From contig JAEZRE010000018.1 in the NCBI GenBank assembly GCA_023412915.1, forward strand, positions 62,001 through 126,000: a stretch of DNA of 64,000 nucleotides, given 5' to 3'. Source of the stretch: Bacillota bacterium (GTDB lineage Bacteria > Bacillota > Clostridia > Acetivibrionales > DTU013). The notes under the pieces are model-generated. The model made no database searches. It was not told the origin of the DNA and was given only the letters and a program-made list of their open reading frames with translations. Below are positions 35,076-42,490 of this stretch, piece after piece; positions within the stretch are counted from its first letter, which is position 1; every line of letters begins with the position of its first letter. The position numbers and the translations under genes are program-made.

Positions 35076-35103
35076 TTGCAAGCCGCAAATTATGTAATAT
35101 AAT
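35076..35103 (+). promoter_or_regulatory. Promoter of the OB-fold protein gene
   Basis: TTGCAA (35076-35081), 16-bp spacer, TATAAT (35098-35103), about 120 bp before the start codon. The rest of the 179-bp gap holds nothing recognisable. Confidence 0.55.
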
Positions 35104-35222
35104 ATAAAATAGTAATTTATATGAATAAGTTTCTTATTCTAAAACAGGCCATTCTCGAATAAACATACATTAGAAAAATGCATCGATATACAGATGAACC
35201 TTGAGAGGAGAGTGGGGGTCGG

Positions 35223-35900
35223 ATGGTCGGTAACATTATAGAGAACAATATGGCGACTATTTCCGGTAAAGTGGTATCCAATGTTGAATTCAGCCATGAG
35301 GTCTATGGTGAGGGCTTTTATTATTTCATGCTCGATGTTCCAAGATTAAGCGAAAGCAGTGACAGGATACCTGTTACGATCTCAGAAAGGCTCGCCAGTA
35401 AGGACAAATTGGAAATCGGAACTATAATAGAGGTTGAAGGTCAGTTCCGTTCCTATAACAGTTACAATAACGAAGGAAACCGTCTGTTGCTCACAGTTTT
35501 TGCAAGGGACATCACATTTCTCGAGGATGAAAAAAAGATAAAAAACCCAAACCAGATATATTTGAATGGTTTTATCTGTAAAAAGCCTATTTACAGGACT
35601 ACGCCGTTCGGCAGGGAGATAACCGATATACTGCTTGCGGTAAACCGTCCGTATAATAAATCCGACTATATACCCTGCATATCATGGGGCAGAAACGCGA
35701 GATTTTCAGAAAGACTGGCCGTGGGAGACAATATCAAGATATGGGGCAGGATACAGAGCAGAACCTACCAGAAAAAACTGGAATCTGGCGAAATCCTGAC
35801 AAAGGTCGCCTATGAGGTATCCGTTTCAAAGATGGAGATCTCGGGGCATGAACAGGAAAATGAAGAAGCCGGGGATGAAAATAAATCGGGCGAAGAATAG
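35223..35900 (+). CDS. SSB-like protein with two OB folds
   Basis: A 225-residue protein with two tandem single-stranded-DNA-binding type OB modules: the first at about residues 8-105 (ATISGKVVSNVEFSHEVYGE, then GTIIEVEGQFRSYNS) and the second at about 110-205 (NQIYLNGFICKKPIYRTTPFG, with IPCISWGRNARFSE and IWGRIQSRTYQ, typical of SSB/PriB). The end is acidic (EENEEAGDENKSGEE-like), a feature shared with SSB tails but lacking the usual DIPF-type tip. Start ATG 35223 follows a purine-rich GAGGAGAG. Probably a paralogue, not the main replicative SSB. Confidence 0.8.
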   Translation: MVGNIIENNMATISGKVVSNVEFSHEVYGEGFYYFMLDVPRLSESSDRIPVTISERLASKDKLEIGTIIEVEGQFRSYNSYNNEGNRLLLTVFARDITFLEDEKKIKNPNQIYLNGFICKKPIYRTTPFGREITDILLAVNRPYNKSDYIPCISWGRNARFSERLAVGDNIKIWGRIQSRTYQKKLESGEILTKVAYEVSVSKMEISGHEQENEEAGDENKSGEE

Positions 35901-35923
35901 AATGAAAGATGCTCATCGCATAT

Positions 35924-35968
35924 ATAGGACCGTGCAGACAGCAGATCAGGTTGTCTGCACGGTCCTAT
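35924..35968. terminator. Bidirectional terminator between convergent genes
   Basis: A 17-bp perfect stem (ATAGGACCGTGCAGACA and its complement) with an 11-nt loop in the 75-bp gap between the OB-fold gene and the convergent GntR-RCK_C gene. Confidence 0.85.
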
Positions 35969-35975
35969 TGTTATC

Positions 35976-36605
35976 TCAGACTTTAAATTCCTTCATGAAC
36001 TGTTTTATTCTTTCGATTATGTCTTCACCGCCTATGACAAAAATGGTGTCTCCCTTTTCAAATCCGCCGTAGGGACCGGGTGAAAGTACAAGGGAATCGT
36101 TTCTCTTGATTGCAATTATTGTCGCTCCCGTGTTTTGCCAAAACTTGGTTTCGGAAATAGTCCTGCCGATAAGCTGGGATTCGTCGTCTATTTCGAACTC
36201 AAGGGGTGTTAGAACATTCATGTTTTTTAGACGGTCGGAATAATCCACAATAGTATCTATTTTTTCATTTATAGAGTTTTCAATATCTTTCTTTTGAGAA
36301 AGAAGTTCCTTGATTTCGTTCTTTAGAGAACGGATAGTTATCTTGTTTTGAAATTTATTGATGAACGAGTAAGCATTGCTCAGAGAGGAAATGTATATAC
36401 CGCTGCCTTGAGTCGGAATAACCACCTGCATATCCTCCAGAAGGTTGACGGCCCGCCTGATTGTTTCCGGCGAGACATTGTATTCACTGGCTAATGTCGA
36501 TCGGCCAAAAATTCTGGTACCCTCCTTGAATTCACCGTTACATATTCTGCCGGCTAAATCTATAGCGATATTCATATATCTTGGATTGTCAATTTTTTGC
36601 TGCAT
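35976..36605 (-). CDS. GntR-RCK_C regulator, BusR-like (c-di-AMP-responsive osmoprotectant repressor)
   Basis: A 209-residue regulator: GntR winged helix at residues 5-75 (GRSTLASEYNVSPETIRRAV, QGSGIYI), a central coiled coil (about 85-125) and a C-terminal TrkA-C/RCK_C domain (about 130-209; LIGRTISETKFWQNTGATIIA, GDTIFVIGGEDII). This arrangement is that of BusR, which binds c-di-AMP through RCK_C and represses a glycine-betaine importer. The adjacent upstream operon on the same strand is exactly such an importer (36755-39468), supporting the assignment. Start ATG 36605 behind GGGAGA. Family membership is clear; ligand and target are inferred. Confidence 0.87.
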   Translation of the reverse strand: MQQKIDNPRYMNIAIDLAGRICNGEFKEGTRIFGRSTLASEYNVSPETIRRAVNLLEDMQVVIPTQGSGIYISSLSNAYSFINKFQNKITIRSLKNEIKELLSQKKDIENSINEKIDTIVDYSDRLKNMNVLTPLEFEIDDESQLIGRTISETKFWQNTGATIIAIKRNDSLVLSPGPYGGFEKGDTIFVIGGEDIIERIKQFMKEFKV

Positions 36606-36641
36606 AATAAATCTCCCTGCAATGCTATTTAAATATTAGTA

Positions 36642-36671
36642 ATTATAGCACTACTTGAAGTGATATTACAA
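36642..36671 (-). promoter_or_regulatory. Promoter of the BusR-like gene with possible autoregulatory site
   Basis: On the minus strand TTGTAA (36671-36666), an 18-bp spacer and extended -10 TGC-TATAAT (36647-36642). The spacer holds the imperfect palindrome CACTTCAAGTAGTG, a candidate operator. Confidence 0.6.
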
Positions 36672-36678
36672 TAAATGC

Positions 36679-36723
36679 AAAAAGACAAAAAACAGACGCC
36701 CCCAATGTTTTGAGGCGCCTGTT
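36679..36723 (-). terminator. Terminator of the osmoprotectant transporter operon
   Basis: Read on the minus strand, a 10-bp stem AACAGGCGCC / GGCGTCTGTT (one G-T pair) is followed by TTTTTTGTCTTTTT. It separates the transporter operon from the BusR-like gene. Confidence 0.85.
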
Positions 36724-36754
36724 CGTTTCATGAGAAAATTCGTTTACCTGTCCG

Positions 36755-37651
36755 CTATTTTTCAATCAGACCCGAGGAAACAAGGAAATCATGTGCAACT
36801 GTTTCCGCTTTCATTCCTTCATCATCCACTTTGGCATTCAGTTCCTGCATGGCCTGTTCGTCGATTTTTCCTGCGAGCTTATCGAGGGCTTTCTCAATTT
36901 GCGGATATTCGTCCAGAGTATCCTGTCGCACTACAGGCAGGCAATCGTACGGCGGGAAAAACTCCTTATCATCCTTCAATATTTTAAGGTCAAACACCTT
37001 AATCTGGCCATCGGTGGCAAATGCATCGACAGCGTCGACTTCTCCTTCGGACAGGGAACGGTACATGATGCCGTGGTCCATGCCCTTGACGTCCTTGAAA
37101 TTCATGTTGTAGGTGGATTTTATTCCAGGATATCCGTCCGGTCGGTCCTTGAATTCAAACTCGCATCCAAGTGTCAGTTTATCGGCTGCTTTTGCCAGAT
37201 CGCTGAAAGTGTTCAGGTTATACTTTTGGGCTGTTTCCTGGGTCACAGCCAGCGTGTAGGTGTTATTAAAACCTAATGACCCCAGTGCTTTCAGCTTATC
37301 TTTCTTCACAAGCTCCTTAGCCTTATTGAGGGTCTCGCTGGAGGTGCCTGTTTTTTCCTGATAATAATTGGCGACTATGGTTCCGGTGTAGTCGGGATAC
37401 ATTTGTATACCATTGTTCTCCAGTGCCGTCCATGCAACATTCGAACCTCCGAGATTGACTTTCCGTACAACCTTCAAATCGGTACCGTCTTCTACAAGAT
37501 CAGCCATCATATGAGCAATAATAATGTTCTCGGTGAAATTTTTTGAACCGACAGTGATTGTACCTCCGCTCTTGGTTATGTTTCCGCCGCAACCACTGAG
37601 GGAGAGAACCAGTATGGAAGCCAGACCGATGATTAATGCTTTACCTTTCAT
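36755..37651 (-). CDS. opuCC: Osmoprotectant (glycine betaine/choline/carnitine) binding lipoprotein
   Basis: A 298-residue substrate-binding lipoprotein: lipobox LSGC at about residues 18-21, then VGSKNFTENIIIAHM, GIQMYPDYTGT, FNNTYTLAV and DAFATDGQIKVFDL, the QAT/OpuC-type signatures. It presents betaine, choline or carnitine to the permease encoded just upstream (37683-38339). Third gene of the operon. OpuCC-like by family; the exact substrate is not fixed by sequence. Confidence 0.92.
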   Translation of the reverse strand: MKGKALIIGLASILVLSLSGCGGNITKSGGTITVGSKNFTENIIIAHMMADLVEDGTDLKVVRKVNLGGSNVAWTALENNGIQMYPDYTGTIVANYYQEKTGTSSETLNKAKELVKKDKLKALGSLGFNNTYTLAVTQETAQKYNLNTFSDLAKAADKLTLGCEFEFKDRPDGYPGIKSTYNMNFKDVKGMDHGIMYRSLSEGEVDAVDAFATDGQIKVFDLKILKDDKEFFPPYDCLPVVRQDTLDEYPQIEKALDKLAGKIDEQAMQELNAKVDDEGMKAETVAHDFLVSSGLIEK

Positions 37652-37682
37652 GATGAAGCTCCTTTCTTCTATAAATTATTGA

Positions 37683-38339
37683 TTAAGCCTTTAGGCCTCT
37701 CGGGGTAGTAACTTTTTCAAGAAGACCAAGCAGCCAGTCAAAAATAAGAGCCAGCAGCGCTGCAGGAAATGCTCCGATCAACACCAACGCATCAATATTT
37801 CTGGTAATACCCAGGAAAATAAAGTCCCCAAGCCCGCCTCCTCCGATGAAAGCTGCCAACGTGGCCGTACCTACGTTGATTACGGTAGCTGTCCTGATGC
37901 CGGCCATCATTACGCTCAGGGCAAGCGGCAGCTGAACCTTGAAGAGTATTTGAAAATCTGTCATTCCCATTCCTTTAGCCGCCTCTAAAGTCGATTTATC
38001 CACATCCTTTATACCTGTAAAAGTATTGCGTATTATGGGAAGAAGAGAATAGAGGAACAATGCGGCAACGGCAGTTTTAATTCCTATTCCGAAAAGAGGT
38101 ATCATAAAACCCAGAAGGGCAAGACTCGGAACAGTTTGCAATATGCCGGCTATGCCCAGGACCGGAGCTTCGAGCCTTTTTACCCGTGTTATAATAATCC
38201 CAAGAGGGACGCCGATTAAAATAGCGATCAGCATGGAAATAAGGACAAGCTGAATATGCTGCAGCAGTGCCTGAAGTAAATCGGGCCAACGCATATCCAA
38301 CTGAAATAAAATTTGTGCCCATACGGACTTATCTCTCAA
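37683..38339 (-). CDS. opuCB: Osmoprotectant ABC transporter permease
   Basis: A 218-residue membrane protein of the OpuCB/ProW family: helices around IQLVLISMLIAILIGVPLGI and VLGIAGILQTVPSLALLGFM, the EAA loop LEAAKGMGMTDFQILFKVQLP and INVGTATLAAFIGGGGLGD. I chose the TTG at 38339, which has a GGGGGG ribosome site and overlaps the ATPase gene end by 11 bp; an upstream ATG lies at 38375. Only one permease is in the operon, as in two-permease systems reduced to a homodimer, such as BilE-like transporters. Confidence 0.9.
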   Translation of the reverse strand: MRDKSVWAQILFQLDMRWPDLLQALLQHIQLVLISMLIAILIGVPLGIIITRVKRLEAPVLGIAGILQTVPSLALLGFMIPLFGIGIKTAVAALFLYSLLPIIRNTFTGIKDVDKSTLEAAKGMGMTDFQILFKVQLPLALSVMMAGIRTATVINVGTATLAAFIGGGGLGDFIFLGITRNIDALVLIGAFPAALLALIFDWLLGLLEKVTTPRGLKA

Positions 38340-39468
38340 GCAAATCCCCCCTTTCTTCAAACCACTGATTGGCAAAAAAGCTTAATAACGAGCCTCGGGT
38401 GACGACGCCGATGACTTTTTTATTCTCATCAATAACGGGAATGATCCCATAAGCTGCCTTCGTTATCATTTTCAAAGCGTCCTTGGCAGTGGCGGTTTTT
38501 TCGAGAATTGTCTCCGCGGGCTGCATAATATCCGCAATAGTTTGAGCATGCTCCTTACCGGCTTGAAGCTCATAGCCGGATACGATACCAAGCAATTTTC
38601 CGTTTTCGTCGCCGATGATCAAAGTGTCTGTCTTGCGCTGACGCATAAGGTTTATAGCTACGGCTGGAGTTTTGGATGGCAGGGTTAATGCGGGATTGTC
38701 ACGCATGATATCAGTTACTGGAATATAGTCAGGATTTTGATAAATCCGCTTCTTCCCGATAAACTCCTCGACGAATCCGTGAGAAGGATTACTGAGCAAT
38801 TGATCAGGCGTATCAAGCTGCAAAAGCTCTCCTTCCTTCATTATGGCGATTCTGTCTCCTAATTTGAGGGCTTCGTCGATATCATGCGTTACAAAAACTA
38901 TAGTTTTATGCATTTCAGCCTGAATTCGGAGTAATTCGTCCTGAAGCTGCTCGCGGGTAATAGGATCCAGAGCGCCAAAAGGCTCGTCCATCAAAATGAT
39001 ATCCGGATTTGCCGCAAGGGCCCGTGCGACTCCGACGCGCTGCTGCTGACCGCCGGATAGCTCCTTCGGATAGCGCCTGGCAAACACCTGGGGTTCCAAA
39101 CCTACCGTTTTCATGAGTTGATAGACACGATCCTTTATTTCAGGCTCCTTCCACTTTTTAAGTCTTGGAATCAATGCAATGTTTTCTTCTATGGAATAAT
39201 GAGGGAACAAGCCGATCTGCTGAATTACATAACCGATATTGCGGCGCAGCAAAACAGGATCTAAAGTGTCAATGTCCTTGCCATCAATGGTGATTTTGCC
39301 TTCCGAATGCGTAATAAGACGGTTGATCATTTTCATAGTGGTTGTTTTTCCACAGCCGCTTGGTCCGATAAAGACCAGCAGTTCGCCGTCGTTTATTTCG
39401 AAATTGAGGGATTTAACTGCCTCCGGACTATCGCCGTATTTTTTGCTGACGTTCTCAAACTTGATCAT
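38329..39468 (-). CDS. opuCA: Osmoprotectant ABC transporter ATPase with CBS domains
   Basis: A 379-residue ATPase: Walker A GPSGCGKTT at about residues 35-43, Q loop, signature LSGGQQQRVGVARAL, Walker B IILMDEPFGALD and switch His in VTHDIDEAL, then two CBS modules (about 255-365; DIMRDNPALTLPSKTP, and YGIIPVIDENKKVIGVVTR), which sense ionic strength or bind nucleotides such as c-di-AMP in OpuCA-type proteins. Start ATG 39468 gives the usual MIKFENVSK. First gene of the operon, with a strong promoter and a possible BusR operator upstream. Confidence 0.94.
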   Translation of the reverse strand: MIKFENVSKKYGDSPEAVKSLNFEINDGELLVFIGPSGCGKTTTMKMINRLITHSEGKITIDGKDIDTLDPVLLRRNIGYVIQQIGLFPHYSIEENIALIPRLKKWKEPEIKDRVYQLMKTVGLEPQVFARRYPKELSGGQQQRVGVARALAANPDIILMDEPFGALDPITREQLQDELLRIQAEMHKTIVFVTHDIDEALKLGDRIAIMKEGELLQLDTPDQLLSNPSHGFVEEFIGKKRIYQNPDYIPVTDIMRDNPALTLPSKTPAVAINLMRQRKTDTLIIGDENGKLLGIVSGYELQAGKEHAQTIADIMQPAETILEKTATAKDALKMITKAAYGIIPVIDENKKVIGVVTRGSLLSFFANQWFEERGDLLER

Positions 39469-39493
39469 ATATATCTCACGCCCTTTTTCAAAA

Positions 39494-39545
39494 AGTATAT
39501 CACAAGTTATGGGAAATGACAACCTGATAGAATTTGAAAGGTTGT
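39494..39545 (-). promoter_or_regulatory. Promoter and candidate operator of the osmoprotectant operon
   Basis: Minus-strand TTGTCA (39522-39517), 17-bp spacer, TATACT (39499-39494), 25 bp before the ATPase start. An inverted repeat ACAACCT (39519-39525) / AGGTTGT (39539-39545) overlaps the -35 from upstream, where a BusR-like repressor could bind. Confidence 0.6.
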
Positions 39546-39599
39546 TACCTGAGATTAATACCTCTGAAAGGGATGGGCATAAATAGTAATTTATAAGAA

Positions 39600-39651
39600 A
39601 AGCCGGGCTGTGTTATCAAGAACATTCGTTCCTGATGATAAAGCCCGGCTT
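39600..39651 (-). terminator. Terminator of the repeat lipoprotein gene
   Basis: A two-part hairpin on the minus strand: outer stem AAGCCGGGCT / AGCCCGGCTT and inner stem TTATCATCAGGAAC / GTTCTTGATAA with loop GAAT, followed by TTCTTATAA. Confidence 0.8.
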
Positions 39652-39695
39652 ACCTTATATTGCAGATTCGGAAGACTTCCCCCGGCATCTGTATT

Positions 39696-40757
39696 TCAGG
39701 ATTTCTTTTTTTCAAAGGATTGTTCAAGTTCCTTTATGTTATTCAATACTATTTTTCCTTTTAGGCCGCTTAACTGCTTGTTTTTATCTCCCGTGACCTT
39801 TTTGAGCTCGTAGATTGAAAAATTCAGCTTGTCGGCTATCAGCTGCTGTTCCTTGTCAAGAGTATTCCTGAACAGCGACCAGGACTTCTCGATGGAATCG
39901 TTGTCCTTTTTGACCTGCTCCCAATTATCCTTCGCAGACTCGAGTATTATATCGCGGGTATAGTAAATGAGCCTCTTGGCTTCCGGCGACATTTTTGTGC
40001 GGTAGATTGAATAGAGGTCAGGAACATTCTTGTAAAGCTCGTTAGCGGAAGCCATCACTTTTTCCTTGTCCTTTGCCGCCGCCGTGGTGGTGAGACTGTT
40101 CAAAGCCGTATCGAAACTGTCGATGAATTTCATGTCCGCGCCTTTTTTAGCGACCTCGGGCATGAAATCGTTCCACTGATAATGTAGCGTGTTTATGAGC
40201 TTATCGACTTCCTCCCATTTTTCCTGGGGACTGGCAGGCTTCTGTTGGTTCGTTTTGTTGCCCGAAGAAGGGCTCGAGCCTGCCTTCTTTTGTGAGCCCT
40301 GCTTTGTACCCTGCTGACCGCTTTGCTGCTGTGAGCCCTGCTGGCTGCTTTGCTGCTGTGAGCCCTGCTGACCGCTCTGTTGCTGTGAGCCCTGCTGGCT
40401 GCTTTGCTGCTGTGAGCCCTGCTGACCGCTTTGCTGCTGTGAACCCTGCTGGCCGCTTTGCTGCTGTGAGCCCTGCTGACCGCTTTGCTGCTGGCTGCCC
40501 TGGCCCTGGCCTCCTTCGCCTTTACCGCCGGTTTCAATTTTGACGCTTGGTCCGCCTAGAGTCTCGAACAGGGTCTCAATACCGGTTTCTATGGCTTTTA
40601 GCTTCTCCGGCTCCTGCTCCTCGGTCGTTTTCTCCTTGGCGGACTGTAGCTGCATATTCTGCGGCGGGCTGCTCTTTCTGCAACCTGTGGCAGTTATCAA
40701 AATTGCCAGTATCACGCCCACGTATATTGCATTTGAAAAACTGATTCTATATCTCAA
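39696..40757 (-). CDS. Lipoprotein with Gln-Ser-Gly nonapeptide repeats
   Basis: A 353-residue putative lipoprotein: signal peptide with lipobox ATGC (Cys at residue 26), an acidic segment, a repeat tract at residues 87-149 made of seven nonapeptides (GSQQQSGQQ or GSQQQSSQQ), a Lys/Ser/Pro linker, and a helical C-terminal domain from about 178 (EKWEEVDKLINTLHYQWND through KLNFSIYELKKVTGD). The repeat tract probably works as a flexible spacer holding the helical domain away from the membrane. I recognise no catalytic motif. A monocistronic unit on the minus strand. Confidence 0.8.
   Translation of the reverse strand: MRYRISFSNAIYVGVILAILITATGCRKSSPPQNMQLQSAKEKTTEEQEPEKLKAIETGIETLFETLGGPSVKIETGGKGEGGQGQGSQQQSGQQGSQQQSGQQGSQQQSGQQGSQQQSSQQGSQQQSGQQGSQQQSSQQGSQQQSGQQGTKQGSQKKAGSSPSSGNKTNQQKPASPQEKWEEVDKLINTLHYQWNDFMPEVAKKGADMKFIDSFDTALNSLTTTAAAKDKEKVMASANELYKNVPDLYSIYRTKMSPEAKRLIYYTRDIILESAKDNWEQVKKDNDSIEKSWSLFRNTLDKEQQLIADKLNFSIYELKKVTGDKNKQLSGLKGKIVLNNIKELEQSFEKKKS
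40311..40499 (-). repeat. Seven tandem 27-nt repeats in the lipoprotein gene
   Basis: Seven in-frame units of 27 nt (GCTGCTGTGAGCCCTGCTGG-like on the plus strand) encode GSQQQS(G/S)QQ. Units differ at only a few positions, notably Gly/Ser codon 7, so the array is recent and likely variable in number between strains. Repeats are contiguous without spacers, so this is not a CRISPR. Confidence 0.92.
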
Positions 40758-41004
40758 GGATAATTCCTCCTGTAAATATCTCCGGATTTCAAGAGCTTCA
40801 TTGCTTTAAACAGCAATAATAGTATAGGTAAAAATCAGGCTATTAATGCAACGATGCTATATACAACTTAATGCAAGTATAGTATGAAAAATTTACATAA
40901 AGGATTTTTAAAGGTTTTTGTCCAATTATAGATTTTATCAGCTATAATTGATTTTGCTGCAACATTCGATTAAAACTTGAGCGCCGCAATAAAAGGAGAC
41001 AAAC

Positions 41005-41310
41005 ATGAGTCTTACTGTGAATCTATGGTCCAGGAAAACCGGGGAATTGAAAAATTTTTTGGAAAGTTATTACGACAAGGACATTGGAGTCAATGAGAAC
41101 CAGGGAGAATGGGCCTGCGTTTACACGAGACCGCTTGAAGCTGTTGATATCATAAGCGCGGTAATGGACAACAGCGACAGGTATCAGATTACGATCCTGA
41201 TACAGGTGGATGACGGACAGCTCCACCATGTTACGATGGAAAACCATAATGAAGTCATAAAGGACATATTTCTATTATTCTATAATGAAAACGTAATCAG
41301 TTACAGCTGA
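41005..41310 (+). CDS. Conserved-type small hypothetical protein
   Basis: A 101-residue soluble protein without signal or membrane segment, starting MSLTVNLWSRKTGELKNFLE and containing VYTRPLEAVDIISAVMDNSD and QVDDGQLHHVTMENHNEV. The mixed alpha/beta composition and good AAAGGAG ribosome site 6-7 nt before ATG 41005 support a real gene. I do not recognise the family. The 247-bp gap upstream (40758-41004) is AT-rich and holds a TATAAT at 40943-40948 with a poorly spaced TTGTCC. Confidence 0.75.
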   Translation: MSLTVNLWSRKTGELKNFLESYYDKDIGVNENQGEWACVYTRPLEAVDIISAVMDNSDRYQITILIQVDDGQLHHVTMENHNEVIKDIFLLFYNENVISYS

Positions 41311-41333
41311 CACCGAAACCTAAGAAAACCGGA

Positions 41334-41373
41334 AATGGCCGCCCGTGGATAAGGTTATCCAGGAGCAGCCATT
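41334..41373 (-). terminator. Terminator of the L,D-transpeptidase gene
   Basis: A 19-position stem (one mismatch, two wobble pairs) from AATGGC to GCCATT, with inner GGATAA / TTATCC, read on the minus strand and followed by TTCCGGTTTTCTT. Confidence 0.65.
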
Positions 41374-41397
41374 CGCAAAGCCTATGGGGCTGATATA

Positions 41398-42216
41398 TCA
41401 AGGCTGTATATTTACTTTAGTCCCGACTTTTACATAATCATAGAAATCCTGCACATCCTTGTTGCTTAAGCCCACGCACCCGAAGGTCCAGTTGGTTCCA
41501 AGCGCGGCTGTGCTTCCGCCGTGGACCCCGACTCCGCCGCCGAGCGCGGTGTTTTGCGGAGGCGTCTGCCCGTTATTTATAGCATTGACTATCCGGTCGT
41601 AGGTGGTTTTGTTGATGATGCCGCTTTTAAGACCGCGCTGTGCATCCTCTATATTCGGGTAGCTCAATCTCATCCATCTTGTGCCGAGATACTGGTCAGC
41701 CGGATCGAGTACGAGCTTCTGCGTGATATAGAAACTGCCTTCCGGCGTCTTGTGGTCGCCCGCGACCTGTTTGTCGCCCGTGCCGCCGTCTCCAAGTTCA
41801 ACATGGTATGCTTTCAGCGGAGTAGTACCGTTATAAACGGTCAGGAGCTTGTCCGATTTGTCCACAAACAGGCGTATATTCAACCAGCTTGCAGCTATAC
41901 CTCTTCTGCTTATAATAGCCTTCAGAGTCAGGTTCTGGCTTGAAGCTTGAGTTATCGGTATATTCAAGGTCCTGCCGGCAAAGATCAGATCCGAACTCAG
42001 ACCGTTCGCGGCTTTAAGGCTCGCGATCGATATGCCGTAAGCCATGGATATTTTGTATAGCGAGTCACCGGGCTGTATGACATAACTTGCATAAGGCTGT
42101 GTAGAGGCCGCATATGCCGTTCCTTGTCCGAGACTGCCCAGGACGGCGATCGAAAATACCAATACCAGCACCCACATAGTCAGCTTTACTGTCTTTTTCC
42201 TTCTGACGAAAAACAT
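41398..42216 (-). CDS. LysM-L,D-transpeptidase (YkuD type)
   Basis: A 272-residue secreted cell-wall enzyme that forms 3-3 peptide cross-links or attaches proteins to peptidoglycan. Signal peptide (residues 1-36, AYAAS), one LysM domain (about 43-88; YVIQPGDSLYKISMAYGIS, NIPIT) and a YkuD domain from about 115 (RLFVDKSDKLLTVYNG) with the catalytic block HGGS and WTFGCVGLSN (nucleophile Cys). The family marker HG-x(n)-S/T-x-GC is complete. The substrate preference is not deducible. Confidence 0.94.
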   Translation of the reverse strand: MFFVRRKKTVKLTMWVLVLVFSIAVLGSLGQGTAYAASTQPYASYVIQPGDSLYKISMAYGISIASLKAANGLSSDLIFAGRTLNIPITQASSQNLTLKAIISRRGIAASWLNIRLFVDKSDKLLTVYNGTTPLKAYHVELGDGGTGDKQVAGDHKTPEGSFYITQKLVLDPADQYLGTRWMRLSYPNIEDAQRGLKSGIINKTTYDRIVNAINNGQTPPQNTALGGGVGVHGGSTAALGTNWTFGCVGLSNKDVQDFYDYVKVGTKVNIQP

Positions 42217-42363
42217 ATAAATAACCCCCTCTCACCTCACATATATCTTAGGCCGCCCGTTACGTTCCTGCGGGAACCGGTACCGGGACAGCCCTGCTAT
42301 TGTAACATGCACACATGTTCCGATGCCAATGAAATTCGTGGAATATGAGGGAGGGGGCGCAAT

Positions 42364-42473
42364 AAAAACCTGCCGCATAGGAGGGAAGCCGGCGCCACAA
42401 AAAAACCTGCCCACATAGGAGGGAAGCTGGCGCACAAAAAAACCTGCCGCATAGGAGATATGGGCAGGCTGTG
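42364..42473 (-). repeat. Triplicated terminator-like arms after the aminopropyltransferase gene
   Basis: Three tandem units of about 36-38 nt, each with A-run plus ACCTGCC, CATAGGAGG and GGCGC. On the minus strand the unit nearest the gene makes a complete terminator (CCTGCC, 13-nt loop, GGCAGG, then seven T); the next two repeat the 3' arm plus T tract. A small outer GATAA/TTATC pairing precedes. The result is a cluster of three T-tract ends. Confidence 0.75.
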
Positions 42474-42490
42474 ATAATGTTCTAGCGTTA

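Noticed and set aside
40311..40499. CRISPR array
   Set aside because: Repeats are contiguous 27-nt coding units without unique spacers and keep the reading frame.
42364..42473. CRISPR-like repeats
   Set aside because: Three units without spacers, explained as terminator arms.
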